A DNA stretch of 64,000 nucleotides from the NCBI GenBank assembly GCA_019914995.1, contig CM034129.1, positions 9,851,725 to 9,915,724 on the forward strand, written 5' to 3'. The stretch comes from Acanthochlamys bracteata. Its lineage: Eukaryota > Streptophyta > Magnoliopsida > Pandanales > Velloziaceae. Numbering within the stretch: the first letter of the stretch is position 1; each line of letters begins with the position of its first letter. The notes under the pieces are model-generated. The model was given only the letters and a program-made list of their open reading frames with translations. It had not been told where the DNA came from and made no database searches. This document shows positions 36,577 to 48,635 of this stretch, one piece after another. The position numbers and the translations under genes were made by a program.

Positions 36577-37312
36577 ATTTGATTGGAACGCAAAAAAAAG
36601 ATATAGAATGAAATGCATAGTATTACTTAGAGGCACTTCTGTTTTAATTTATGATCGGAGTGATCTTCTACTTCAATGATTATCGTTACATCTGAAGAAT
36701 TATAATTTAAAATTATTCTGATAAGATCTTAGCTTAATCAGACGGCAAATCGATATTGATCTGATCATTTGATTGCGTTAGGAACGTTTGCGAGTGCGTT
36801 TGAAATAAAATATTTCTGATATAAAACATATTTTTATTCTTTTTGAAAAATAAGTTTTATTTTTTTATCTCAAAAAATAAAAAAATATTAATAAAAAATT
36901 TTACTATGTAAATTTTTATTATGTAAAAGTTAAAATATTTCTATAAATAGTTAAATAATTTATTTAAAAATTTAAAAATATATAAAAAAATTCTATATAA
37001 TAATTTTTTTATTATTTTGTTGAGATAAAAAAATAGAGCTTATTTTTTAAAAAAAATATTATTCATTTAAAAAAATTTTATTTCAAAAGCACTTTCAAAC
37101 TCTTTCTTAATTTGATTGGAACGAAAAAAAAGACATCGAATGAAATGTATAGTATTATATAGAGACGCTCCAGTTTTAATTTATAATCGGAGTGATCTTT
37201 AAATCTAATATTTATCGTTATATCTGAAGAATAATAATATAAAATTATTTTGATAAATTTTTAGCTTAATCATACAGCAAATCGATATTGATCTGATCAC
37301 ATGATCGTATTA
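36577..37312. repeat. MITE-bounded tandem duplication: spacer, MITE, spacer
   Basis: Two copies of a roughly 205-bp spacer (36574-36780 and 37107-37312) flank a second Tourist-like MITE (36781-37106, TTA on both sides, ends GGAACGTTTGCGAGTGC and GCACTTTCAAACTCTTTC). Both spacers begin AATTTGATTGGAACG, share TAATTTAT(G/A)ATCGGAGTGATCTT in the middle and end with AAATCGATATTGATCTGATCA followed by ATTGCG or ATCGTA. Unequal exchange between flanking MITEs would explain the layout. Confidence 0.75.
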
Positions 37313-37533
37313 GAAACGTTTGACAGTACTTTTGAAATAAAATTTTTCTAAGATAAAAATATTTTTATTCTTTATAAAAAATAAGCTTTATTTTTTATTT
37401 CAAACAAATAAAAAAATATATAACAAAATTTTTTTATTATATAACATTTTCTAAATATTTATAAAAATATAGTGAAAAATATATAATTAAAAATTAAAAA
37501 GCTAATTTTGAAGTAAGCAATGTCAAACGCTCC
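37313..37533. repeat. Tourist-like MITE, copy 3 of the cluster
   Basis: Left end GAAACGTTTGACAGTACTTT, preceded by TTA at 37310-37312. Right end GCAATGTCAAACGCTCC. It belongs to the same family as the copies at 36353 and 36781 and as the block ending near 12145. No TTA is visible directly after its right end, so its right boundary is less certain. Confidence 0.6.
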
Positions 37534-37854
37534 GAAATCAACCATAGATAGAAACCATTAGGTTTTGCAAGAAAGAATAATACAATTACAAGAAACATAA
37601 AGTTCAAGAAAATAAAAGTTCATCTCTTTCTTCAAGCTATTCTATTCTAGTACAACACAACTGTGATGAACCATGTGATATTATATAAGCTTCTGCTTGT
37701 CGACGTTAGCTGGGTTCCACTTCAATCATGAGCTTTTCACCCACCACAACGAAAACAAACATTATTATCATATCTTCCTTACTCAAGCCTCTTTAAATGA
37801 AAAGATTTTGGAAGCCAACCATATTAATGGAATGATACACCTAATATTCAAATC
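37534..37854. other. Spacer DNA
   Basis: Ordinary-composition intergenic sequence of about 320 bp between two transposon relics. I see nothing coding in it. Confidence 0.4.
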
Positions 37855-38060
37855 ATAGTTATAAAATTCGAACCGATCCGAACAAAATCAATTTAGAAAC
37901 CATAAATCTGTCTAGGTTAAATATAAAATCATCTATACAATCGATCCGTTTTGATTCGTTCTGATCCGTTTTGACTCGTTCGTTCAGATAAAATTAAATT
38001 AAATTAAATTTTAAAAAATTTGAATTTATAATATATTTAATATAAAAATAATTATTAATG
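37855..38060. repeat. Truncated relative of the hAT-like element at 34.1 kb
   Basis: Starts CATAGTTATAAAATTCGAACC and follows the same order as the 34.1-kb element: CGATCCG, a TATACAATCGA motif, repeated TTTTGATTCG/TTTTGACTCG units, TTCAGATAAAATTAAATTAA, then TAAAAATAATTATTA. It then stops matching, so the right part and right terminal repeat are missing. Confidence 0.6.
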
Positions 38061-39126
38061 ATAGAGCTTGTTGATGATGAGTGTTTTTGGTAGAGACGGA
38101 AAGGGGCTCCATGAACCTTCCTTATATATGTAGGTGGAGTCTTTTCGCCTTCCCTACCACCACCAGTGGATTATTATCTCTTAACAAGATGGAACTCAGA
38201 TATACTAAATTTTTAAGTAGACAAAAAAATTCAGTATATGATATGACGTCAATGATAGCCGTAAAAGTAGATTTTTTTATTTGAAAAAAAAACTTTTCTA
38301 TAATTTCTGTATCTTAAATATTAATCACTTATGATAAATTAAACGAGCATTATAAGTTGATATATTGCAGGCTTATTTCAAATATCCGTAATTCTATTTT
38401 TTTTGGTCAAATTTTAAGTTTTGAACAGTTCATATATTTTAATTAAATAAGAAATTTAAAACTTCAATTTTATATTCAAAATTTCAGTTTTAATTTTTTT
38501 CTTTGTATAATTTCTAATGCAATTGTATTTTTTTATTTTTAACACACTTATAAAGACTATTGAAATACAAATACTAAATTTAACTTCTACTTTATTTTTA
38601 AAAAAATTTTATTTTCTATTTTTTATTCTCATAAAATTCAGTTGCGAATATTTGAAATACGCACTTAAAAAATTTGAGGATATAGTAGCTGAAGGTGTTG
38701 TTCCCAAACTACATATGGATTGGACTGATTGGGTTGGGCTTAAGGAATCCGGGCTGTATACATAGTACTTCACATTTAATTCCTATCACCTATGAACAAC
38801 AACAGAGAAACAAAATAACAACAAATTAAGGGCTTGTTTCACTCATCGGCGAGTGATTTGAAACTAAGTTTATGAAAGTTGTTAAATTTTCAATAAAAAA
38901 CAACAGATTAAGCTTCTTCCCAATCAGTTGGGGCTGTATAGGTTCTTTCATGCCACGATCACCAAAAGTAGAAGCAATTATAATGAAAACCAAAATTCTG
39001 ACAAGAAGCAAAAGCTCTATTTAATCCAGGCGGAGCGAAACTAAATTTCTGAAAAAAAAAAGAAAACTAATGGGGTGTTGATCTACAAGATCATACTTGC
39101 AAAATTTTCACACAACTAAGATTGAT
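38061..39126. other. Intergenic DNA 3' of the tail-anchored protein gene
   Basis: No recognised gene. Open frames of 67 codons (38081-38284, plus) and 82 codons (38517-38765, plus) are unsupported. The last 200-300 bp probably contain the 3' untranslated region of the minus-strand gene that follows. Confidence 0.4.
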
Positions 39127-39936
39127 TCATGTAGGAACTCCAAAATTATCAACACCTGATTCCACTACATGAATCGGCATCCTAAATGAAGCAAACACTA
39201 TAACTGACAGAAGCAAAACCACAACCAAAAGAAGCCATGCAGCCATCTTACCCGCTCCCAACTTATCTCTTCCGTCAACGACAGCACAAACTTCACTCTC
39301 CGCTTCGCTCTCCGTCGACACCATCTCGTCGTCATCCTCCTCCTCCGACGAAGCCGATGAAGCACCTAGCAATATCTTGACCTTACCTTCATTATGAATC
39401 TTCTCATCGTCATCGTTGTCAACAGTCGAACATGGACTATTGCATGACGAGCCAACACTGGGATCGTCCTTGGAGAGCTCAAGATCCTCTAAGAGGTTTC
39501 GGCCATGCCGTATTCTTCCGTCGAGTAAAGGTTCTCGGCGTTCTTCGGTGACCTGAGATGGAGACCGTGTCTGTTGGAGAGATGATACGAGTGGTTTAGG
39601 CGAATTGTCGACGGTTAGGATCGTTAACGTCCTCATGCTGCGATGAGACGGCGGCGATGATCGTTTGTATGCGTCCCAATCACGTTCCAGTTGTTCCAAT
39701 TGTTTGTGAAGAGACGCAGTTGATAGCATAGAGTTGCTGCTTTGACGAGTAGACGTCGACGGTGCCGATAGTTTTTGAGCGTCCTTGTTGCTTATTGCTT
39801 GTGAACAGATGCTGTCGATAACGTCGATCGAGTTGCTGCATTGACGACGAGGTGTCGGAGCCGATCGCTTGTAGACATCCCGGTGTTGTCTGAGAGAGGC
39901 TGCCGAGCCTTGTTGTAAGCTTTGGTATCTCACCAT
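39127..39936 (-). CDS. Intronless tail-anchored membrane protein, function unknown
   Basis: A single frame of 269 residues starting at the ATG at 39936; the frame extends four codons further upstream but without an ATG. Ser-rich and charged through most of its length, with a DNDDDEK and an SSEEEDDDEM acidic run at about 174-204. A hydrophobic span (MAAWLLLVVVLLLSVIVFASF, about 231-251) lies 18 residues before the end, so the protein would be anchored by its tail with the long N-terminal part in the cytosol. Three degenerate repeats with a D-x-YKRS-x-P core occur at about 19-40 (RDVYKRSAPTPRRQ), 51-70 (KDAQKLSAPSTSTRQ) and 86-96 (DWDAYKRSSPP). I do not recognise the family. Length, GC contrast with flanking DNA and the ordered C-terminus support a real gene. 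Confidence 0.8.
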   Translation of the reverse strand: MVRYQSLQQGSAASLRQHRDVYKRSAPTPRRQCSNSIDVIDSICSQAISNKDAQKLSAPSTSTRQSSNSMLSTASLHKQLEQLERDWDAYKRSSPPSHRSMRTLTILTVDNSPKPLVSSLQQTRSPSQVTEERREPLLDGRIRHGRNLLEDLELSKDDPSVGSSCNSPCSTVDNDDDEKIHNEGKVKILLGASSASSEEEDDDEMVSTESEAESEVCAVVDGRDKLGAGKMAAWLLLVVVLLLSVIVFASFRMPIHVVESGVDNFGVPT

Positions 39937-40022
39937 GGTTAGTAGCAAATCGCGTACACTACTTGTGATTGATGATCAGAAGATTGCTGAAGTAAAATTT
40001 TCAATCAGAGAAGCTGGATTTG

Positions 40023-40032
40023 GTTTATATGG
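40023..40032 (-). promoter_or_regulatory. Candidate TATA box of the tail-anchored protein gene
   Basis: On the minus strand the sequence CATATAAACC lies about 90 bp upstream of the start codon at 39936. Spacing fits a core promoter with a leader of about 60 bp, but this is judged by eye only. Confidence 0.35.
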
Positions 40033-40767
40033 GGAGAGCTAGGTTTGATCGGTTCCGCAATTGTTTTTCAAATAGGATAGGATTCAAATTCTTTGGGTCT
40101 TTTGTTTGGAAAGAAAAGAGTCGGTGTAGAACAAGTTATCTTTTCTTTCCTTGTTCAATTAACGGAGAGTTCCTATTCTTTGATACTTCTTGAAGTTTGT
40201 TTGCTTACAAGTTTCGCGGCTACTCAATTGGGTGCGTTAAATTCAATTTATGGACTGTGCTTCATAGTTGGGCTTCTTTCGCAGATGAGGAATACAAAAA
40301 AATAAAAAATTACTTTTTATGGGCCGTTTGAAAACACGTTTAAATTTTTTTAATTTTTAATTCACATTTTAAAATAAATTTTTTATATTTTAAAAAAAAA
40401 TTATTTAAAAAAATTATTATTATTATTTAATAAAAAATAAAACTCCTTTTTAAATAAAACAAAAATATCTTTTTCAAAAAATATTTTTTAAAAGCACTTG
40501 GGACAACCCTAATTCGGAAGTCCACACACAACTTGTAACAACTGAGAAATGGACCGTCCGAAAAAATTCCTTGATTAGCTTCAGTATCTAACAACTTTTA
40601 AATATCATAGAATAACTTACCCTTCATGGCACAATAAACTACATAACCAGACATTAAAATACATGCCTCAGTTGCTCGACAAAATGTGGTGCCTTTAGAT
40701 TGCAAATACATACTAGATTATCAATCAGATTGGTTATGGGAAACTTTCTATTTTGTCATAGAGGATG
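40033..40767. other. Spacer between the tail-anchored protein gene and SAE1
   Basis: Contains the upstream region of the tail-anchored gene and the SAE1 3' end. An AT-rich MITE-like block lies at about 40319-40505, with ends GGGCCGTTTGAAAACACG and AAAAGCACTTGGGACAACCC. A 70-codon plus-strand frame at 40093-40305 has no recognisable feature. Confidence 0.45.
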
Positions 40768-43700
40768 TCAGTTTGTAGAGTCAGATAAGTCCTCGATAAC
40801 ACCTTTCCCGTCGGCTGTATCAAAGTAAAAGAAATTCTTGAGAGGGTCACCTTTGCCAGATATTCCCTTGATCACTTCCTGGTAAATTTAGAGCCAACGG
40901 TGTCAGCAGGCAAAGTCAATTGAGTAACGGAAACCCACATGCAGGTCAACTAAGATCCGTATATAAATCACAAGGAGCTTTGCTCTGTTTCATAGATGTG
41001 TGTATGCAAGAAAAACTAGTCCCATAGTAATGAAAGGGAAACTTTAGAAGCTCATGATAACCGCTGGCAGATGTTAGATAATCCTTGCATTACATATGGA
41101 ACAACAAAAATGGAAGGTCCATGAGGACATTGAGAGAAACGAATTTTGTGTTGGTGTCTTTTATCTATGACATGGTTTTCTTTTGTGGTAACTAGAGTCT
41201 TGGGAGGGTATAGGTTTTGCTTTTCTGACTCTAGCATGAACTCAGGTAGAGCCACGATGCCTAGAACCACAGGTCGTACATTAACAGACAAGAATAGGTT
41301 AACACACAACAAAATCTTACCAACTGACAACTCTAACAACAGTATCCACATAATGTAATCGATAAACAAGGGGACAATAACAGAAGCAGAAAAGCAAGAG
41401 ATTTTAGGAGCACCTGGCCAAGAATACCCCCTAGAATTGCGCATACAGGAGGATGTTCAATATTCCCGGCAGATAGTAATCTCTTGATGAGGATGTCTGG
41501 AACATGCGCTTCATGCAAAGACTGGCAAAAGAAACCAAAGAATGGGAAAACAATATACCATAGAACTGCAAATATGAAAATTTTTTAACCAGGTTACCTG
41601 TACTTCACAGACTTCTTTCCTCAGTTTCAAAGCAGCAGGAAGATCAGATATTGATACATTACCAGGTCTGCGTCCTTCAGACATTTCAAATTGTTCTACA
41701 ACTGCATAAAAGTAAAACGTCTTATAAGAAACTAAAACCATAGAGCAAATAGAAGAAAACAATCTTACTCTAGAGGATGAACTACTGTAAGAGTCTTGGA
41801 GTTTCTTAAAGGCATGTATCACAAGGACTTTAGGAGTTCTACAAAATTTCAAATATATGTTTACATACAGACTATTGCTAACATCGTATGCTGATAAAAG
41901 TCAAACATAAGTTGAGAAGAACAAAATTTTTTGCATGGAGTAAGAAGATTCAGCTTATTAAATAATGCAACAACATTCCATTCACTGAAAACAACCAAAC
42001 ACTTGTTATAGTAGGTAATTGAGGATATTTGATAGAAGGGCAATACCAGACAATATATCACAAGAGTGAGAGCCCTTTAACAAATTGGAGAACTATAGAT
42101 TACGTGCATAAAAAATTAGGGATGCATTGAGCTATCAGTTGGCAATCAGAGCAGACTAAAACACATACCTCTCATAGCATAATACAACTTAGCCATCTTC
42201 CTTGGAAGAACCCTCCAGGGAATTGAAATTGCTTCCTGGCGTGAAAGTGTTACCCATCACCATGAATTCAAACCAAGATTTATAAACATAGGACAAACAA
42301 CAAATCTTAATTTTTTAATCATGACTATATATTATACAAAGCAATAACCAAAAAAGGTACATCAATTGTACTTTACAACTGAACTGAATAAAACCAAGTA
42401 ACATAAGATGACTGTACTCCCTTGGCAAAGTTTAAATAGATTATTGAACTAAATTTACAACATGTTGGCAATCTTGAATTATAAAGAAGACCTAAATAAA
42501 GCCACTAGAATACAAAGTTCACAGTTTCGTTATAAAAGCAATAGATGATAGTAACTTTGTCAGTGTTTCATTGGAGCTGCTGCATTTAAGGAAAAGTCAA
42601 TTCAGAATACCCAAATAACATTTACAATGAAACAAACCCAAATATAAGGATTTCAAGGACATTGATATATATTGCTAATGAGAGTGAAGACCCTTGAAAG
42701 GAATTATTTTATTAGCACAGACATACAATTGCAGGTACAGAAAAATAGATCTTTAGCTCCAAAATTAAGTGCTAGCCAAGTATAATGTAATTCTCTAAAC
42801 TAGAAGCATTTGGGTCTGAATAGGACATTTTCATTCTTTAATATTTAATAAAAATGACTCATGAAACAATCAGATCAACAAGTAACCACAAAGATCAACT
42901 TCTAACTAAAACTTAACAATCCTAAAGAGAAGAATAGACCAAAGAAAGGAGAAGAAAAGAAATCTTCAACATCAAAGGCCATACCTCAAAGCTTGGATAC
43001 TTAAGACAGCGTTCTGATGTACCATCAGGCTTCTTCTGCAAAATTAAAAATGAATGTGTGAGCTTGTTGGAGTGAACAAAAGTTGAATAAGCATACACTA
43101 ACTAGACTAATCCTATGCCATAACTTTCAATGTCTTTGATTTAATTTCAATATAAAAAGAGTAGATTTGGATGACATTAAAAGAACTGGTCATACAAGGC
43201 AGAAACCCATGTACCCTGTGCCTTGGAACCTAACTTTCACACTATTGCTTGTGACCTGTCCAATAGGACACATTGACTCCCAAATGGTAGTGGTTTCCTG
43301 CATAGGGCCCAAAACTTGCACAGGAATCCGGGGTCAATATTTGAAAATCAATCATCAAGCCCTTAAAGAGATGATTATTTAATTATAATTTAATACTTCT
43401 ACAATTTTGAATTTGGAAAGAAATGACAAGATAACAAACCTATCCCAACTCTTTAAAACCCCAACCTCACACTGAGAATTGCAGCCTCTCTTTTGTACCC
43501 CCAAACCACAGTCCTTGAGTCTGGCACTGCACCTTCAAACCATTAGCTATCACTAGTGTACTTTCATCAGATTTCTATTTGGCTGAGCATGGTCCTTGTG
43601 TCCAGTCAAATTCTAGTCTCTCATAAATTGCAGTTGAATACAAAATCACATGTACCAGAAAGATGGCAGCATACTTCCCAAAGCTCAAATCTTTCATGTT

Positions 43701-45808
43701 GAATTATAAATATTTTTGAGTTTCAACCAGATAAACAAATTGTAGAAACAAGCTTATCGCACAAAGTAAAAAGGATTTGGCATTAATTGCATATAACTTT
43801 CATGTAGTTGTACTACAAAGTAACAGACATAGGATGGACAATAAAATGTAGGTGTCTCGGAAAGCCATTAGTATTTGTCATGGTACATTTGCTTAGGAAG
43901 AACGCAAAACGCCAAGAAATAATTTTGAGAACATGATCATCTAAAGAACAATCGAAATATAAATGAAGTACCTGCATGTAGGTATAGTTCTGTAGATCAA
44001 CAAATATTTCCCCGCATGAGTCCCTACATTCAACTGAGTAAAATGCAACCCGCCTTGATCCTTTCCTGCATTTTTCATTAACTGCTTTCTGCAGATACCA
44101 CAGCCACAATCACAGGATCACAAAAACATCCTTGACAGAAATCAGAAGGATGTTTATCCAGTTATGTAAGAAGCAAGATAACAATATCTGCAAGTTTCAC
44201 AGAAAACAATTTTTTAACTACTTGAATAAGGTAATAACCTTGGTTTTAAGAGGTGAATAGCTCATAACCACAGCATCAAATTTGCTTAAGAATTCACTAT
44301 CCATTAGTGAGACATCACCTACAAGAGAGTGAGACAGTAATGAGACTAAACTAGGCTGGGAAACATCTAACAATAAGAAAGGTACTAAATTAAAATAAGC
44401 ATGTGAAATTAATATATTGCAGGAAAGATGAGAAGAGAAAAAATGATCATCACCTTTTTCAAAGGATACATGAACCATTGGATTAAAAGCTTTTAAAGAT
44501 TCACAGCAAACTTCAGCTAGACTTCTGCCTGCATAACCAGACTCATCTGGAGCTATTAAGAAGTTTGCTTGAAGTACATCTTCTGTCACTGGTCGATCAT
44601 CAATAACTGTCAAGCTACCAACTCCTGCTAGAACAATATTTTTGCAGAACTGCAATATAGTCAACATGGATGGTAAGTTCCAAACCAAGATTTCAACCAA
44701 GAGATATTAGTGATTACTGATTAGTAAATGAACATCAGCCGTTAAACAAAAAGAACATTTTGGAAAAACAACTGTGGGCAGAAATGAAACGGACATTCCT
44801 AGAATGTGAAACAACTATTATTGATTGACTTAGTAATAGAAATTGAAGATTAAAATAGTAGCAGAATGCAGGACAACAATAAACAACCTATTACACTGAA
44901 AGTGAGGAAACACGTAATTCCCAGAATATATGCTACTAGCAGATTAATCAGCTTCTCAAACATGTGGTGAATCTTCATCAAGGTAGTTTTTACCGTAGCA
45001 AAATCACAGTTGATGTCGATCACAAAATTGGTAGGTGGGGAAATGGTAAAAAACACAGTGAATTCACAGCAAACCACAGACTGATGCTATCCGACATCAC
45101 CGTTCTTTGTGCCATGGTATTATCAAGATTGAAGTACCATGATTCAACTTTACACAAAAGAAATTACCGAAGTAAAAGGGTTGGGTACTCGAAAAAAATC
45201 ACAAAAACAGAGTTTTAAAGAGCACAGCAAAACATATACATTGTCTCACCATGATAAAATCGAATGAAACATACATTTGCATTTCACAATTGAGCTCAAG
45301 AAAATTATGAATTTCCCTACTCGGGAACCAGATTTATATACAAGTCATAATAGAAATAAAGAGCAAAGTTGTCTAGGGTTTATGATTCACAAATGAATCA
45401 ATGTACATACCTCAACAGAAACAAACAAACCGCAATTCCGACAAAAACTAAAACAACTTTAGCCTGGTGTTTTAATGAGGTGATCAATCTACATACCTCA
45501 ACAGCGGTACCACTGAGTCCAGCAACAAGAACACGTGCCTTGCTCAACCTTAATAAAAGTTTTCAATTACAACCCAAATTAAACAAACAAATATTTACCA
45601 CTTGATTGAAATATTCTACACGAACATTTCATTCTAGCGATTACTTACTAGAAATTAAAAGAAAATTTGGCGAAAATTGACGAGTCGTTCATTACCTCTT
45701 CTGAGCATCAACGCCCCAGACACGGATCTGGCGGTCGTAGAGCGCTGTCTGCTGCGCCGTCAACTCTTCATCGGCGCCGCCGCTTGTTACGGCGGCGGTG
45801 GACTCCAT
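40768..45808 (-). CDS. SAE1: SUMO-activating enzyme subunit 1
   Basis: Ten exons on the minus strand, in transcript order: 45808-45696, 45548-45497, 44649-44454, 44318-44239, 44088-43972, 43035-42985, 42235-42169, 41701-41598, 41521-41414 and 40878-40768; 999 nt, 332 residues, near the family size of about 320. SAE1 (AOS1) pairs with SAE2 to form the nuclear E1 that adenylates SUMO. The ThiF-type fold is clear: LTAQQTALYDRQIRVWGVDAQ near the N-terminus, the nucleotide-site strand ARVLVAGLSGTAVE, then KNIVLAGVGSLTVIDD, ESLKAFNPMVHV, and the later block PPVCAILGGILGQEVIK that closes the adenylation domain. As expected for the small subunit there is no catalytic-cysteine domain. The end reads FFYFDTADGKGVIEDL. 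All phases agree and nothing is missing. Confidence 0.95.
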
Positions 45809-47244
45809 TTCGGTGAGCCGGAGTTTGCTGCGGGAATATTCCGGTGAGGATTTTTCTTAACGCGCGCCCGACAGAAAGAGTAGAAAAACATTAAATGGTG
45901 CGCAAATATAAATTCATTTTCGAGTATATTAACTGTTTCTTTTGCTCTTAACTAAAATTTTCAAAACTCAATTTTCAAAAATAAATTAGTTTAAAAATAA
46001 AATTAAAAGATGAGTTCTATTTTATATTTATTTTAGACAATATGTTTAAAAGTAAAATATTTTGTTTAAAATTTATTTAGAACTAAAGTTTTTTTGCAGA
46101 AAACTAAAATTTTTGAATTAAAAATTTTGTTTAACTAAAGTTTGTTTAAGTATTAGTAAACAAGCTATTATTCAATTTTCTAATTCAGTCCTCTATAATA
46201 TTGTTTAACTAAAAAATACATATTTTATTTACCATTTCAAATTTTAATTTTATGTATATATTAAATTTTATTTTCATAAAAATTTAGTTTAAATTAAACT
46301 CTATTTCAAATATATCAGTTGCAACTTGGTACTTTAATTTTCACCAACATCTATCTTCATGAAAGATGAAACTCATTTTTAAATAAGGGCTCATTATCAA
46401 TCCACTAAATTCATTTTTAATACAAAATAATTATTTTTATCAATGATTTATTTTTTTAAAATTTAATTTAAAATTTAATTTTTAATATAAAAATTTATGT
46501 TTATTAAAATATTTTAAATTTATTTCTAAAAAAATAAGTTTAGTTCAAGATAAACAACTTATTCATATCTTGCTAAAGATGTTATTACAGGACTGATATT
46601 GTGAAAACCTTCTCAACAATGCAGAGCAACTGATCGCGAAGGAAAAAAAGACGGAGAAATTCATTGAGGAGTTGATTAGAAAGAACCTGCGGAAAAGAAC
46701 GATGAAGTGATCGCTGTTGTTTCTGTTTGACAGATCGAGCCGATCGTCGTGCTGCAGAAGCAGAAGCAGACCAGCAGGCCTTGCTTCTGTTCCTCTCCAG
46801 TGTGCCATGGCTTCTTTGGCTCTGGTCTTTTCGAGTAGTGCTGAATATTAAAAGGCAATTCAAAGGAGTTTGTTTAGTTGCAACGAAATGAGTTTTTGAA
46901 AAATTGATTTTAAAATTAACTTGAATTTTTATTATATTTGAAGGTAAAAGTAATGTAAAAATAAATTTTACAGAATTAAATTTTTATAAAAATAAAATTT
47001 AATAAAAAATAAAATAATATTTAAAATAATAACTAAAATACATAAAATAATTAAATACAAAATTTGAATAGAAAAAGCGAAGTCACTAGCTATTGCAATC
47101 GCAATCGTAAACATACCCAAACTGAAAGTGATTCGAATCGTTGTGAAAAATTTAAAAGCCCAATTGTCCAAATATCCAAAGGCCAAATTTCTTAAACAGA
47201 TCGGTCCAAATTTTGTACAGCTGTAAACAGCACAGCCCAAGACC
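45809..47244. other. SAE1 promoter and AT-rich spacer with a GC-richer island
   Basis: The first 100-200 bp hold the SAE1 leader and promoter. Two AT-rich blocks (about 45930-46340 and 46380-46560) follow. At 46565-46865 there is a GC-richer island with three overlapping minus-strand frames of 60-92 codons (for example 46585-46863). None resembles a known family, and they may be the remains of a gene. The stretch 46900-47070 repeats AAAATAAAATTTAATAA-like units also seen at 23.5 and 25.9 kb. Confidence 0.4.
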
Positions 47245-48293
47245 TGTAACATCTGGGTCCTATAAACCTAGTAGGCCCAATCAAATCTAAATCAAAAATT
47301 TAGCATCAAATCTAGTATCAAATATAGCAATAAATCTATATCAAATCTAATCTGAATATCCTGAATATATCATTTGCCTAATTTTATGGGAGGAAGTTCC
47401 ACTATAAAAAGAGGTGATTGGAGAGCCAAGAAAGACATCGAAAAAGCAACGAAGAGCCAACGGAAAACCTAAAGAGAGCCAAACGGGAGACAGAAGGAAG
47501 ATCAGATTAAAGACAAAAAATTCTTCAGATTTGCTTTCTTCTTTTTTATCTCATGTTTTATTTTTCATACAATATTATTATGTGTAATATTAATATAAGT
47601 GGCTAAATTCTCTAAACTAGAGTTAGGATGAAACTCTAATAAATTTAATTTATTTCTTGAATATTATGTGATGTATGGATTGTTGATTTTATGTGAGTTG
47701 TTAATTCTTATTTGAAAGGATGTTTAGATGTTAAATTTGCATGCATGATTAGCATTGAGTTTGATATCTAAATTATTATATTAATTGTGTTTGCGAGGAT
47801 CAATCGGAGCATAATTTATGAATTACAGAATTAATAACTGTAGTTAATATTTATTGGACCAAAGTGAATCTAACTACATGATTTATGATTTCGCAGAACC
47901 TAATGCATTGTTAGTAATTTCTAAACAAGTAGTTAGAATATCACTAGCGATAGGTGATTTTATACTGGACCAAAGTTAAAATCATAATTAGAAATCGTAT
48001 TTAAGAACTGGACTAAGATGTTAGATAAAAAGTCTTCACAATTATCATAATATATTATCATATTTATTTAAAAATTAAATTAGAGATATTAGTGGTGGAT
48101 TCTAAAACTCCAGTTGTTTGCATACCTGTTTTCTCGATCCGTACGTTACTTTTCATTCTTAGTCCTCGTACATCTTTGTTTCGTTTTCACAAACACAACT
48201 TTTGTTACTAAAAATTTGAATTAGAATTAACAACAATCTCTATGGAATAAACTCGTTATCTGCTATACGGTAGACGATAACCGTGCACTTGCA
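47245..48293 (+). mobile_element. Probable solo LTR of an LTR retrotransposon (fossil)
   Basis: A block of about 1.05 kb begins TGTAACATCTGGGTCC and ends CCGTGCACTTGCA, so it has TG...CA ends. About 155 bp inside is a TATA-like box (CTATAAAAAGAGGTG) where an LTR promoter is expected. The stretch near the right end (AATCTCTATGGAATAAACTC and the following GTGCACTTGCA) matches what plant LTRs commonly show just before their end. No internal coding region, primer-binding site or second LTR is next to it, so a solo LTR is the best reading. I do not see a matching 5-bp target duplication, which suggests an old insertion or slightly wrong ends. Superfamily not determined. Confidence 0.5.
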
Positions 48294-48635
48294 GGATAGA
48301 CTATGATAGAATCACTAAGTTTTTCTTAGTTGATTTTATCTACATCACTCAGATTGTCTAAAATAGTGAAACATCTTCTCTTTACTGCTACAATGTAATA
48401 GGGGTGAAAATAATTTTATTACCGCAAGATTGTTTTGCATAAATTTCTGTGGTGGTGGTATAATTTTTAGTTATCGATATGTGGCTTGACTTTGTTAGTT
48501 CTAGTTTTTGGCATGCTTATAAGTTAGTTTGCAGACCTATGCTAGTTGTATGCTTTTTATAGCACTGAACTTAGTTATTATAAGATAAATAAAATTTGTT
48601 GAACAAGTTCTTATTGGAGATTTCTTGATCTGTAG
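48294..48635. other. Spacer DNA
   Basis: No gene is recognised. It contains no trace of a histone H2A first exon that would complete the relic that follows. Confidence 0.4.

Noticed and set aside
43160-43700. Ordinary-composition stretch inside a SAE1 intron with a 71-codon plus-strand frame
   Set aside because: I considered a captured exon or LINE fragment but saw no reverse transcriptase or other motif; it is left as intron sequence.
44964-45605. Plus-strand frames of 78-84 codons
   Set aside because: They are antisense to SAE1 introns and part of an exon, without any recognisable protein.
47240-48298. 5-bp target duplication for the LTR-like block
   Set aside because: The bases beside the TG and CA ends (AGACC and GGATA) do not match, so I did not claim one.
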